A program made the position numbers and the translations under genes. A stretch of DNA of 43,689 nt, taken from the NCBI GenBank assembly GCA_964481825.1, contig CAYZUE010000006.1, forward strand, positions 1 to 43,689, read 5' to 3'. How positions within the stretch are numbered: the stretch's first letter is position 1; each line of letters begins with the position of its first letter. Under the pieces are notes generated by a model, which was not told the DNA's origin, did no database searches, and saw only the letters and a program-made list of their open reading frames with translations. The DNA comes from CAYZUE01 sp964481825. GTDB taxonomy: Archaea; Hydrothermarchaeota; Hydrothermarchaeia; Hydrothermarchaeales; JALUUU01. This document shows positions 1 through 8,166 of the stretch, piece after piece.

Positions 1-495
1 GTGGATGTTGGCGATCACACATATTGGTTTTACAAAAAATACATGTGTGATAATGAAGAAACGCTTCTTTCTTCTAACATGGCTAGCATGGGATTTGCCT
101 TACCAGCTGCAATGGCATCCCAATACATCTATCCTAAGAGACAGATAATTTGTGTAACTGGAGATGGTGGATTTGCGATGGTTATGGCTGACTTCACAAC
201 GGCTGTTTACAATAAACTCCCAATTAAGGTTATTGTTTTCAACGATGGAAAATTGAAGAATATAACTAAAGAACAAGCAACACATAATTATCCTGAATAC
301 GGTGTTAAATTTATAAACCCAGACTTTGCAGCCTTTGCTGAGTCATGTGGAGGAATAGGAATAAAGGTAGATAATCCTAAATACCTAGACAAATCATTAA
401 AAGATGCATTTTCATCAAGTAAACCAGCAATAGTTGATATCCACATTGACCCTGAAAAAATTGCACCTGCTACCGTAATTGTGCCTAACCGGTAA
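1..495 (+). CDS. Thiamine-pyrophosphate enzyme, C-terminal part (pyruvate oxidase/acetolactate synthase-like), 5'-truncated by window edge
   Basis: The frame is open from the first base, so this is the last ~164 residues of a protein whose family is normally ~550-580 residues. It carries the TPP/Mg-binding signature GDGGFAM (~residues 54-60), followed ~27 residues on by FNDGKL, matching the GDG-x(24-27)-N motif. The run MADFTTAVYNKLPIKVIVFN and the later NPDFAAFAESCG resemble pyruvate oxidase (quinone or phosphate type) more than anabolic acetolactate synthase. The enzyme would decarboxylate a 2-oxo acid such as pyruvate in the cytosol or at the membrane. The N-terminal PYR and central domains are outside the window, so substrate cannot be fixed. 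It is convergent with the next gene. Confidence 0.8.
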   Translation: MDVGDHTYWFYKKYMCDNEETLLSSNMASMGFALPAAMASQYIYPKRQIICVTGDGGFAMVMADFTTAVYNKLPIKVIVFNDGKLKNITKEQATHNYPEYGVKFINPDFAAFAESCGGIGIKVDNPKYLDKSLKDAFSSSKPAIVDIHIDPEKIAPATVIVPNR

Positions 496-518
496 AACAT
501 AAAATAATTGTACTTCTA

Positions 519-1127
519 TTATTTAGATTTATCGAGAACTTTTTTCCTTTTCTTTTTTTCATTTATAAATGATATAAGCTCGTTTATAGAATTGCATCTG
601 TAAATCCCTTCATATTGAGTTAAAATAATCTTTGCACCCTTATGTGGATTAAAACTAATTTCTTCTTTTATGTTTTTAACTGCTCTCTCCGCGGAACTGA
701 CTAGTTCAGTTAATATAAATAAAGTATGATTACCAAATTTTTTGTGATTTGATAAAATCGCAAACAAGCTGGCTCCATAAATATTTGAAAATTTGTTTGT
801 TATCTCCATAATATGGGGGGGTCGCCCGGCATTATTAAAAGATTCTTTGATTATTTTATTGTTTTCATCTTCAAGCGCTTTAACTAGAAATGCAGCTTTC
901 ATAAAATTTAAATCCGTTAGCTTATAATAAAATACATTTCTAGAAGGGGATAAAATTCTTGAAACCTCTTTTTTTTTCTTTAGACTAAATAAGCATTTAG
1001 AAAGAGTAGGTGAAGTTACACCTGTTATCTTCTTTAGATCCTTAAATCTTAGTTGTTGATTTTCAAAAAGGGATTTTTTTATTAAATTTATTGTCTGTTC
1101 TCCTTTAGTATAACTTGGATTGAACAA
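519..1127 (-). CDS. Winged-helix transcriptional regulator (uncharacterised)
   Basis: A 202-residue protein starting with TTG at 1127, preceded by a plausible GGTGA ribosome binding site about 6 bases upstream. Residues ~12-65 form a winged helix-turn-helix (a FKDLKKITGVTSPTLSKCLFSL-like recognition segment followed by a lysine-rich wing). The remaining ~130 residues look mostly alpha/beta and match no domain I recognise. The C terminus is very basic (KKKRKKVLDKSK). It is convergent with the TPP enzyme and is followed upstream by ~240 bp without genes. DNA binding is supported by sequence; target and effector are unknown. Confidence 0.65.
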   Translation of the reverse strand: MFNPSYTKGEQTINLIKKSLFENQQLRFKDLKKITGVTSPTLSKCLFSLKKKKEVSRILSPSRNVFYYKLTDLNFMKAAFLVKALEDENNKIIKESFNNAGRPPHIMEITNKFSNIYGASLFAILSNHKKFGNHTLFILTELVSSAERAVKNIKEEISFNPHKGAKIILTQYEGIYRCNSINELISFINEKKKRKKVLDKSK

Positions 1128-1389
1128 TCTAATTCACCATGAGGCATTTTAATTTTTTTTATATTAAGTATTTAGTTTCATTATTTAGATAAATGAATCT
1201 ATTAAAATATTTGGAATATTTTGAATCATCTAGGAGAGTATGATCATAAATTAATAATGTAAAGAATATTATTTTAATGTTTATAAATTAATTGAAAAAA
1301 ATGTTTGATAAAAATGAAGAAAATAAAGTTAATTAATTTAATTTCTGTAATAGTAAAGAATTTAAACTTGTTTGGGTATCTCATTTTCA
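1128..1389. other. AT-rich intergenic region between divergent genes
   Basis: About 260 bp separates the divergent winged-helix regulator (minus) and the COG2187-type kinase (plus). It is very AT-rich with several TATA-like stretches (for example TTTATAAATTAA around 1280-1291). No RNA gene or convincing small reading frame is visible. It presumably holds the two promoters. Confidence 0.5.
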
Positions 1390-2430
1390 ATGAAAAGCGA
1401 CGTAGTTAAGGCCTTGCTAAAACCTGGATCTTATGACGAAGAAATCACAGCTATAAAAATGATTCAGACACACATCTCGTGGGTTTTCTTAACAGGGAAA
1501 TACGCTTACAAGGTAAAGAAACCTGTTGACTTTAAGTTTCTAGATTTTACCACTCTAAATAAGCGTGAACATTATTGTAAAGAGGAAATAAGAGTTAATA
1601 AGCCATTATGTGGTGATATGTACGTGGGAGTTGTACCCATAACTAAAGGTAGAGAAATAAAGGTATGTGGAAACGGAGAAGTAATTGAATATGCTGTAAA
1701 AATGCGAGAGCTACCCCAAAAATTCATAATGGAAAAATACCTAAAAAAAGGGGAAGTTAATGAAATAGAAATAGAGAAAATTGCAGATAAGTTAGCAGAT
1801 TTCCACTTAAATGCAAATACAGGGAAGGGTGTTAATAAATATGGATCTATTTCCCAAATTACAAGAAATTGGGACCAGAACTTTGAACAAACTAAAGAAA
1901 TGAGAGGGGATATTGTAGCATCATACAAATACGACTTTATTGAGAAAAATGTTATGAGCTTCATCCTAAGAAACAATGACCTCTTCGAAGAAAGAGTTAA
2001 AAAAGACTGTATACGAGAATGTCATGGAGACGTACACTCAAAGAATATTTTTTTATTGAAAGAATCTGATGAGATCTACATCTTTGATGCTATAGAATTT
2101 AATCAAGAATTTAGTTGTTCAGATGTTATTGCAGAAATTGCTTTTCTAGCTATGGATTTAGATTTTCATAAAAAACCTAATTTAGCAAACCATCTGATAA
2201 AATGCTATATTGCACATACAAAAGATCTAGAATTGTATAAACTCCTTTCATTTTACAAGTGCTACAGGGCCTTTGTTAGAGCCAAAGTACATGGATTTAA
2301 ACTTAGCGATGCTACGTTAAGCAAAAAAGAAAAGAATCTAGAAACAAAAAAAATAAAAGAATACTATAATCTCGCTTTTCAGTATTCAAAGGACCTATTT
2401 CAACAGCAGTTTAATCCATATCTTTTCTGA
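1390..2430 (+). CDS. Aminoglycoside-phosphotransferase-fold protein, COG2187 family
   Basis: A 346-residue protein of the APH/choline-kinase fold. The catalytic loop is HGDVHSKN, with H212 and D214, and the metal-binding aspartate is D233 in IFDAIEF. An ATP-binding N-lobe segment with KVKKPVDF fits COG2187. In many bacteria this domain is fused to a C-terminal P-loop kinase (COG0645). Here that partner is a separate gene on the opposite strand whose 3' end overlaps this one by 20 bp. A TTG at 1372 would add six residues; I prefer the ATG at 1390 because the family-like sequence begins there. The substrate is unknown, and antibiotic resistance should not be assumed. Confidence 0.75.
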   Translation: MKSDVVKALLKPGSYDEEITAIKMIQTHISWVFLTGKYAYKVKKPVDFKFLDFTTLNKREHYCKEEIRVNKPLCGDMYVGVVPITKGREIKVCGNGEVIEYAVKMRELPQKFIMEKYLKKGEVNEIEIEKIADKLADFHLNANTGKGVNKYGSISQITRNWDQNFEQTKEMRGDIVASYKYDFIEKNVMSFILRNNDLFEERVKKDCIRECHGDVHSKNIFLLKESDEIYIFDAIEFNQEFSCSDVIAEIAFLAMDLDFHKKPNLANHLIKCYIAHTKDLELYKLLSFYKCYRAFVRAKVHGFKLSDATLSKKEKNLETKKIKEYYNLAFQYSKDLFQQQFNPYLF

Positions 2431-2911
2431 GTTTATAAATTACTTCAGTTATGCTACTTCTTAAAAAATTACTTGTATCGACTATAATGTGTTCTCTACG
2501 GATTGCATCAAATTGTGCAGATATTTTTTTATATGTTTCATAATCAGCTTGAGATAACGGATATTTATTTCTTTTTCGGCGATTCATTCTCCGTTTAATA
2601 ACTTCAACAGGACAACAACATTCTACAATCCTCAAATTAATTTGATTTTCATTGGCCATTCTGTAAACCTTTTCCCGTGTTGACCTTTTATAAAATGTTC
2701 CATCTAGAATCACAGTTTCTCCTAGGCTTGTCAAGTAATTTGTAACACTGAGCATTACCCCATATATTAAGTCCTTTTCTTTTTTTGAATATCTTGGTTT
2801 TTTAAGTAACTGTTTTCGAATTAAATCTGTTCGAAGAAGAGTTCCCTTCAATTCAGAAGTTATATTTTTTGCTATGGTACTCTTTCCCGTAGCCGGTAGC
2901 CCTATTATCAT
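2411..2911 (-). CDS. P-loop (AAA_33/COG0645-type) small-molecule kinase
   Basis: A 166-residue P-loop kinase. The Walker A motif GLPATGKST occupies residues 4-12, directly after the ATG at 2911, which fixes that start. An AGGGGA ribosome binding site lies ~9 bases upstream. DGTF in the middle and an arginine-rich lid (RRMNRRKR) are typical of COG0645 kinases, the domain usually fused behind COG2187. It begins 22 bp after the aroA stop, so the two are probably co-transcribed. Its 3' end overlaps the convergent COG2187 gene. A role beside AroA as a shikimate-like kinase is conceivable, but the sequence looks more like the COG0645 group. Confidence 0.75.
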   Translation of the reverse strand: MIIGLPATGKSTIAKNITSELKGTLLRTDLIRKQLLKKPRYSKKEKDLIYGVMLSVTNYLTSLGETVILDGTFYKRSTREKVYRMANENQINLRIVECCCPVEVIKRRMNRRKRNKYPLSQADYETYKKISAQFDAIRREHIIVDTSNFLRSSITEVIYKLRKDMD

Positions 2912-2933
2912 AATGATTAATCCCCTAATAGTT

Positions 2934-4196
2934 TCACCTTCTAATATGTTCCAGATCATTAAAGAATCCGGGGTAAGAAATGCCCACACATTCTGCACCT
3001 TTTATTACAGTTTTACCTTTGGAAGCCATACCTAAAATGCTTAATGCCATACCTAATCTATGGTCTCCATGCGTGTCTACGAGAGCTCCTTTAAGATTCG
3101 GTGATCCTTTGATAATTAGACCATCAGACAGTTCTTTAATATCAACACCAAATTTCCTGAATTCTTGTGCACATGTTGTTATTCTATCACTTTCTTTATA
3201 TCGAGCATGCTCTATATTCTTAATTAAAGTAGTTCCATGTGATTTACATGCAATTGCAACCACCGTTGGAACCAGGTCTGGAGAATTACTCAAATCTACT
3301 TCAATTCCCTTAAGTTCTTTACGCCTAACTTGAACCCAATTTTTAGAAATCTTAACTTCAGCTCCCATCTCTTCTAATAATTGCAGTATTAAAATATCCC
3401 CCTGCTTAGAATTTTTCTTGAGACCTAAAATATTTATATTCGCATCTGTGAGAGCAGAAAGGGCAAAAAAATATGACGCATTGGTATAATCACCTTCAAT
3501 GTCATATCTGCATCCCTTATATCTCCCTCCAGATTTAATCATAAAATTATTATAATCAGTATGGTTAACTTGCACTCCAAATTTTTTCATTACATCTAAA
3601 GTTATATCAATGTAAGGTCTAGATTTTGGAGGTGTAGTTAGAACTATTTCTACATCCTCTTCAGCATATGGCGAAACAATTAGTAAAGAAGAAATAAATT
3701 GAGAACTAAAGTGTCCAGGTATCTTAACTCGTCCTCCTGTAAAATTACCCCCAGTTACAACAAGTGGTAAGGTAATATCATCTTTCAAGGAATACGCAGT
3801 TACACCTAATTGGTTTAATCCACTGAGTAAAGGACCCATAGGCCTCTTTTCGAGGGAAGAATCTCCCAGGAGGGTTACCTTCTTATCTAAAGATGCCATA
3901 CTTGAAATAAGTCTTAATGTTGTACCTGAATTTTGACAATCAATAGGATTTTTTGGAGTTTTTAAAATACCATGTGATCCTTTGACGGTTGCAAATTTCC
4001 CTAGTTCTATTTCAACACCAAAAGCCCTGCAAGCGTTTATAGTAGATAATGTATCACCTGAATTTAGATAATTATTAATCTCTGATTCACCATCAGCAAG
4101 AGAAGCTATAACAAAGGCTCGATGTGTATAACTCTTTGAAGGAGGTGCGATTATATCACCATATAATCTATGAGAACATTTTACTTGATAATCCAT
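2934..4196 (-). CDS. aroA: 3-phosphoshikimate 1-carboxyvinyltransferase (EPSP synthase)
   Basis: Catalyses PEP + shikimate-3-phosphate to EPSP in the chorismate pathway. The 420-residue length is normal for the family. Visible signatures: PPSKSYTHR near residue 18 (PEP/shikimate-3-P binding lysine), NSGTTLRL, a DYTNASYF segment, KESDR and DHRLGMALS. The ATG at 4196 follows GGGTGGT. A longer frame to 4487 is rejected because it would run antisense through the neighbouring winged-helix gene and lacks family sequence. It heads a probable two-gene transcript with the P-loop kinase and is divergent from the winged-helix gene at 4285. Confidence 0.95.
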   Translation of the reverse strand: MDYQVKCSHRLYGDIIAPPSKSYTHRAFVIASLADGESEINNYLNSGDTLSTINACRAFGVEIELGKFATVKGSHGILKTPKNPIDCQNSGTTLRLISSMASLDKKVTLLGDSSLEKRPMGPLLSGLNQLGVTAYSLKDDITLPLVVTGGNFTGGRVKIPGHFSSQFISSLLIVSPYAEEDVEIVLTTPPKSRPYIDITLDVMKKFGVQVNHTDYNNFMIKSGGRYKGCRYDIEGDYTNASYFFALSALTDANINILGLKKNSKQGDILILQLLEEMGAEVKISKNWVQVRRKELKGIEVDLSNSPDLVPTVVAIACKSHGTTLIKNIEHARYKESDRITTCAQEFRKFGVDIKELSDGLIIKGSPNLKGALVDTHGDHRLGMALSILGMASKGKTVIKGAECVGISYPGFFNDLEHIRR

Positions 4197-4284
4197 TTTA
4201 ATACCACCCAATACTATTAAATATTGTGACATGCTAGTTATTAGCATTGTGGTAAGATAAATGTTTAAAGTGTGATAGATTAAA

Positions 4285-4581
4285 ATGGTGTTATCGAATT
4301 TAAGGAGGGAAATTGAAATCGTTGAGAGACACTCTATCGTGCTTGATTTAGTTTCAAAAAATGGACCAGTAGGCATTATAAAACTCTCAACAATGAGTGA
4401 TCTGCCACAACATAAAATAAGGTACTCTCTTCGTGTATTAGAACAAAAGGGGCTAATTGTGCCATCACAAAAAGGAGCTCTATCCACAAAGAAAGCAAAA
4501 CAATATAGAAAAAAAATGTATAAAGAAAGTACTTTAATTATGCAAAATTTTCAAAAACTAATTAATAACATGGAAAAATAA
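4285..4581 (+). CDS. Small winged-helix DNA-binding protein
   Basis: A 98-residue protein dominated by a winged helix. NGPVGIIKLSTMSDLPQHKI (~25-44) looks like helix 2/helix 3, and VRVLEQKGLI-like sequence (YSLRVLEQKGLIVPS) forms the third helix and wing. A basic alpha-helical tail follows. Similar small archaeal predicted regulators exist, but I cannot name a characterised member. It is divergent from aroA with an 88-bp gap, so local regulation of aroA is possible but unproven. It converges on ftsY, 28 bp away. Confidence 0.7.
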   Translation: MVLSNLRREIEIVERHSIVLDLVSKNGPVGIIKLSTMSDLPQHKIRYSLRVLEQKGLIVPSQKGALSTKKAKQYRKKMYKESTLIMQNFQKLINNMEK

Positions 4582-4609
4582 GCACTAGAACACTAGACTG
4601 ATACGAAAA

Positions 4610-5551
4610 TTATTTTAAAATCTCATCAAGAAACCACTCAGAATCAAATTGGATAATGTCATCATATTCTTGCCCAGTACCAAGGTAAAGAATAGGTTTA
4701 TTAATAGAGCTTCCAATAGAAATTGCACTTCCACCTTTAGCATCTGCATCAGATTTAGTTAGGATCACACCATCTATGGGCACTGCTCTATTAAAAAGCT
4801 TAGCCTGTTCGATTGCAGCGTTTCCAGTCAACGCATCCCCCACAAAGATGTTTAAATCTGGCATTACTACTCTCGAAATTTTTGTCATCTCGTCCATCAG
4901 ATTTGTATTTGTCTCAATCCGACCTGCTGTATCAATTAAAACAACGTCTTTATTATGTGCTCTAGAATGTTCTATTGCATCATATGCAACTGCTGCAGGA
5001 TCTGCTCCTCTAGTGTGTTTAATCAATTTTACACCAAGATTAAACGCATGCTTTTCTAGTTGCTCAATTGCACCTGCCCGAAAAGTATCACTAGCTGCTA
5101 GGACACAACTTAAACCTTGATTCTGAAGGAGACGTGCAATTTTAGCAATTGTTGTAGTTTTACCTGTACCATTAACCCCTACAAAAATGATTACAAAAGG
5201 TTTTTTTTTGTTGATTTTTACAAGCTCAATAATATCAAATCCAGCGGGCAACGATTGTTTAAGAGTTGTTCGAAGAGAATTAATTATTATAGATTCAACT
5301 TCATTCCTTTTTAATCTTCTATTATATAACGCTGTCTTAATATTGGATATAATATCTTCTACAGAGTCAAAAGCTATATCATTCTCAAGGAGGGATAGCT
5401 CAAAGGATGAAAAAATATCATCTAACTTAGATTTATCAAGAATCACTTCCCCTTTAAGTAATGCACCAGCCTTATCCCCTATGGTTATTTCATTGCCCTC
5501 GTTGAGGGAATCCTTAATTTCATGTAATCTTTTTTTTAGACCCTTAAACAA
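4610..5551 (-). CDS. ftsY: Signal recognition particle receptor FtsY
   Basis: The SRP receptor GTPase that docks SRP54-ribosome complexes at the membrane. It has 313 residues: a helical N domain (~1-105) and the G domain with GVNGTGKTTT (125-134), DTFRAGA (155-161), DTAGR (207-211) and TKSDADAKGG (265-274). The start is TTG at 5551, two bases after the prefoldin alpha stop, with a GGGAG-containing ribosome binding site inside the upstream gene. It closes a minus-strand translation gene cluster. Its partner SRP54 is also in this window at 21966. Confidence 0.96.
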   Translation of the reverse strand: MFKGLKKRLHEIKDSLNEGNEITIGDKAGALLKGEVILDKSKLDDIFSSFELSLLENDIAFDSVEDIISNIKTALYNRRLKRNEVESIIINSLRTTLKQSLPAGFDIIELVKINKKKPFVIIFVGVNGTGKTTTIAKIARLLQNQGLSCVLAASDTFRAGAIEQLEKHAFNLGVKLIKHTRGADPAAVAYDAIEHSRAHNKDVVLIDTAGRIETNTNLMDEMTKISRVVMPDLNIFVGDALTGNAAIEQAKLFNRAVPIDGVILTKSDADAKGGSAISIGSSINKPILYLGTGQEYDDIIQFDSEWFLDEILK

Positions 5552-5553
5552 AG

Positions 5554-5967
5554 TTATCTTACTCCCTTTTCCCCCTCTACTATACTACGAACCTGTGGAC
5601 TAAGTTGCTCGATTCTATCCAATAATGAGCCAAGTTTTTCTATAATATCTTTTCTGACCACTTCAAGTTCTTTAAGTCTAGCTTTTAAATCAGTTTTGGC
5701 GTCAGGAATAGGTTTTTTTACAGAAACATCAGAACCCAAACCAATCAATACCTTCTTCGCATCAATAATTTTTGCGGATACAAAAGAATCTCCACCAATG
5801 GGAACAAGAATCTCTTTCTTATTATTTTTTATCTCATCTAATGTGTTTAACACTATATCTAGTTCAGCCATGCTCGCATTTATCATATCCCGATTTTTCT
5901 GTAGAGCATCTGCTTGATTTCTTAAATACTCGTATTCAGCTAAGATTTTTTGATTATCCCCGTTCAA
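5554..5967 (-). CDS. pfdA: Prefoldin subunit alpha
   Basis: Alpha subunit of the archaeal hexameric prefoldin (GimC), which passes unfolded proteins to the thermosome. The 137 residues show two long coiled-coil helices (N-terminal ~3-50 and C-terminal ~92-135) around a beta-hairpin region with ILVPIGGDSFV and KVLIGLGSDVSV, the standard alpha-prefoldin plan. The start is TTG at 5967, overlapping the LX stop codon as TTGA, which implies translational coupling. It lies in the conserved order L39e-L31e-aIF6-LX-pfdA-ftsY. Confidence 0.93.
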   Translation of the reverse strand: MNGDNQKILAEYEYLRNQADALQKNRDMINASMAELDIVLNTLDEIKNNKKEILVPIGGDSFVSAKIIDAKKVLIGLGSDVSVKKPIPDAKTDLKARLKELEVVRKDIIEKLGSLLDRIEQLSPQVRSIVEGEKGVR

Positions 5968-6152
5968 GAATCTACCTCCTCAATATTGTCGATTTGTATT
6001 TTATTCCTAGGAGTCTTATGTTTACTCCCCAAATCAGAATACACAAATTCTTTAGCGTGTTCCTCATTATCACTCATGATAAATTTTTCAAAAGGTTGCA
6101 TTGATTCACCCATCCTAAACTTTCCTTTAATCATAAACTTTTTTTTATCCAT
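5964..6152 (-). CDS. rplX: Large-subunit ribosomal protein LX (L18a/L20a family)
   Basis: A 62-residue small ribosomal protein with MIKGKFRMG near the start, and YSDLGSKHKTPRNKIQI near the end, which matches the archaeal LX/L18a motif (LGS-x-H-x-x-x-R-x-x-I-x-I). Members are commonly ~60-80 residues, so it is complete. The start ATG at 6152 follows an AGGAGG-like site. Its position between aIF6 and prefoldin alpha is the usual archaeal context. Confidence 0.9.
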   Translation of the reverse strand: MDKKKFMIKGKFRMGESMQPFEKFIMSDNEEHAKEFVYSDLGSKHKTPRNKIQIDNIEEVDS

Positions 6153-6163
6153 ATCCTAACCTC

Positions 6164-6835
6164 CTACAAGTATCCCAAGGAATCCTCAATCCGAACAATT
6201 TCAGGGCCAGTGGTTACATCGCCTATAAGTGCACCGTTTTTATTTACTATAAGCCCTGTCTTAATAAATCCTACCCCTCTATTAATGGTTCCAATTTCAA
6301 CCTCAACATGTAAAATATCGGCTATCCATTCTAAATCATCTTCTTTAACAAGTGGATGAATTAAGGCACCTTGATTTGTAGCTACCCCAACGCTTCCAAC
6401 AGTTTTAAATCCGCCAATATTACGAGACACTACTTCACAATCTAAAAAATCTTCGATTGATCTAGCAGTTCTTTTACTTAATAATTCACTAATAATCGCT
6501 GCCCGATCGTTTGAAAGAATAAGATTGCCAAGAGCTGTATGTTTATCATTAATAATGTATACAGATAAACCAGCGGACTTTAAAGCTTGAATCTCTGTTT
6601 CAGATGCGTACTTAGAAATTAAAATTCCTTTATTATTTAAAACAGACATAACACCGATTAAACGTGTACCTAGAATATTGATTTTAACTACTTCCACATC
6701 TAAAGATGCCTTTAATATAGAAAAAAAATTGTTAGAACAATTTACAGGAAGAACCGCAAGATTGTCATTGGAAACAGCAAAAACGCCTATATTTGGATTC
6801 CTATTATAGGCGATTAATTTAAGCACGTATATCAC
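6164..6835 (-). CDS. eif6: Translation initiation factor aIF6
   Basis: Anti-association factor that binds the large ribosomal subunit. The 223 residues have the pentein five-fold pseudo-repeat: NPNIGVFAVSND, LGTRLIGVMSVLNNKGILIS, LGNLILSNDRAAI, VGSVGVATNQGALIHP and VGFIKTGLIVNKNGALIG. The start is GTG at 6835, forming a GTGA overlap with the L31e stop, so the pair is translationally coupled. Length and context are normal for archaea. Confidence 0.95.
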   Translation of the reverse strand: MIYVLKLIAYNRNPNIGVFAVSNDNLAVLPVNCSNNFFSILKASLDVEVVKINILGTRLIGVMSVLNNKGILISKYASETEIQALKSAGLSVYIINDKHTALGNLILSNDRAAIISELLSKRTARSIEDFLDCEVVSRNIGGFKTVGSVGVATNQGALIHPLVKEDDLEWIADILHVEVEIGTINRGVGFIKTGLIVNKNGALIGDVTTGPEIVRIEDSLGYL

Positions 6836-7077
6836 TCAGCTAAAGTAATCAGCACGCTCCCATCATCCCTACTTGATGCCTTTACTTTTATTTTAGTAGG
6901 GATATTACGAATCCCCCGTTCCCAAATTTTCTCGTTTAATACCCCATCAAACTTTACAATTTCACATTTCATATGCTTCTTGATAAAGGTCTTAATATGC
7001 TTTACAGCCTTAGATGCTCGCTTATTTTTTGGACACTTTCTTACATCTATCAATCGAATTGTATATACTCTATCCAT
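6832..7077 (-). CDS. rpl31e: Large-subunit ribosomal protein L31e
   Basis: An 81-residue ribosomal protein. The N-terminal YTIRLIDVRKCPKNKRASKA and C-terminal DGSVLITLAE segments fit archaeal L31e. It starts 10 bp after the L39e stop and overlaps aIF6 by four bases. It belongs to the large-subunit surface near the tunnel exit. Confidence 0.95.
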   Translation of the reverse strand: MDRVYTIRLIDVRKCPKNKRASKAVKHIKTFIKKHMKCEIVKFDGVLNEKIWERGIRNIPTKIKVKASSRDDGSVLITLAE

Positions 7078-7087
7078 AACAGCAAAC

Positions 7088-7240
7088 CTATACCTTTAAT
7101 TTACTTCTCCTCCAATGATGGCGCTTAGGATGATTTCTCTTTTTACCCAATGTTTTACCAACCACCCAAACTGGAACAGGACGATTCTGTTTCATAACTT
7201 TTCCAAGTCTTATTTTCCTAGGTAACTCAACTTTTCCCAT
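7088..7240 (-). CDS. rpl39e: Large-subunit ribosomal protein L39e
   Basis: A 50-residue, very basic protein read directly from the minus strand. It begins MGKVELPRKIRLGKVMKQNR, continues with VPVWVV, and ends in HPKRHHWRRSKLKV, the hallmark of L39e, which lines the peptide exit tunnel. Its ATG overlaps the stop of the PP-loop gene as TAATG. It is short enough to be missed by length cutoffs, and without it there would be a 160-bp gap in an otherwise tight operon. Confidence 0.96.
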   Translation of the reverse strand: MGKVELPRKIRLGKVMKQNRPVPVWVVGKTLGKKRNHPKRHHWRRSKLKV

Positions 7241-7833
7241 TATTCTGCCCTCAGACCCACAACTCTTGATTGTATATGAAAAGGGAAGATATTTTCAGGA
7301 TTATGACCTTCCTTCCTTAAAAATAACCTGATTTCAGACTCATAATCTCCTTTATCAAAATCTTCAGACGACCCTTCATCGTACATAATAATCTCCTTTG
7401 CTATTTTATTTATTCTCCTATATCCGATTCCCTGTAATGGAGCAATATATTCGATTTGATTTGAATCTTCAAGACTTCTTATATCACTTTTACTTAATTT
7501 TGGTGCTCTATCATCCCGCCTAGTACCGTCAGCAACTATGCTATTTTTTTTTGCAACAAATTTAAGTGCTTGTAAATGTATGTTATTAATTCCGTTGTTT
7601 GGATACCCATCCTTTAATATTCTTTCGCATGCATTTTGAAGAATATTTATATTCATTTTAATCAATTTATGAGGAAATCCAATGTGTTTAGCCGCATCAC
7701 GGGCATGTACCCAATTATTCTGAAGCCCAAATGTGATGGTACAAAGTTTTACACGAAAACCAAGCTTCTTTAGGATATACGCTGCCAGTGAACTATCTTT
7801 CCCTCCACTATAAAGGAGTGTCACTTCCTCCAT
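7240..7833 (-). CDS. PP-loop ATP pyrophosphatase-like protein (archaeal, uncharacterised)
   Basis: A 197-residue adenine-nucleotide alpha-hydrolase. The PP-loop SGGKDSS is at residues 9-15, and VADGTRRDDRAPKLS (~97-111) resembles the second conserved region of the family. Such enzymes adenylate a substrate carbonyl, often in tRNA or amide chemistry. A small PP-loop protein between PDCD5 and L39e recurs in archaeal genomes, which hints at a translation-related role, but no substrate is known. It overlaps the PDCD5 gene by 13 bp and L39e by one base. Confidence 0.8.
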   Translation of the reverse strand: MEEVTLLYSGGKDSSLAAYILKKLGFRVKLCTITFGLQNNWVHARDAAKHIGFPHKLIKMNINILQNACERILKDGYPNNGINNIHLQALKFVAKKNSIVADGTRRDDRAPKLSKSDIRSLEDSNQIEYIAPLQGIGYRRINKIAKEIIMYDEGSSEDFDKGDYESEIRLFLRKEGHNPENIFPFHIQSRVVGLRAE

Positions 7834-8156
7834 GAATCCGTCCTTATTTTGATATCTCTCTTTTTCTGTTGAACTTTGCCTAGAATTTGTTTCAGTTGAA
7901 CATCAGTTACTTTTTGCTTAACTTGGCCTGATTGTGCTAATTGTATAAGAAAACTTTCAACCTGCATGCCGAACTCGGGTCTAGCCAATTTCACATTTGC
8001 CAGTCTACTTCTAGCCTCAGAAGTTAAAACTTCCATTAAAATTGACCTTCTCTGGTGTTCAACCTGTTGTATTTGATCCTGTCTATAGTTATCTTCTTGA
8101 AGCTTCGCTTGGAGTTCTTGAAGTTTCTTCCTCTTTAGTCCTTCTGGATCCTCCAT
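7821..8156 (-). CDS. PDCD5-like DNA-binding protein
   Basis: A 111-residue archaeal member of the PDCD5/TFAR19 family (COG2118). It has a charged helical N terminus, then the conserved core RRSILMEVLTSEARSRLANV and VESFLIQLAQSGQVKQKVTD, and a basic tail KKRDIKIR. The family forms a helical bundle that binds nucleic acid; its archaeal function is unclear. An AAGGTAAT ribosome binding site precedes the ATG at 8156, 10 bp after the S19e stop. Linkage to rps19e is the usual archaeal arrangement. Confidence 0.93.
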   Translation of the reverse strand: MEDPEGLKRKKLQELQAKLQEDNYRQDQIQQVEHQRRSILMEVLTSEARSRLANVKLARPEFGMQVESFLIQLAQSGQVKQKVTDVQLKQILGKVQQKKRDIKIRTDSWRK

Positions 8157-8166
8157 TTAAATTACC

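Noticed and set aside
1390..2430. Aminoglycoside resistance gene
   Set aside because: The fold is shared, but the COG2187-type sequence and the nearby COG0645-type kinase point to an uncharacterised kinase pair, not a resistance determinant.
2980..3333. 117-codon plus-strand frame inside aroA
   Set aside because: It is antisense to clearly conserved EPSP synthase sequence and resembles no family. The same reasoning removes the other long antisense frames over ftsY, leuA, srp54, the TraB gene and the subtilase.
4197..4487. N-terminal extension of aroA by 97 residues
   Set aside because: It lacks EPSP synthase sequence and runs antisense through the winged-helix gene. The ATG at 4196 has its own ribosome binding site and gives the normal family length.
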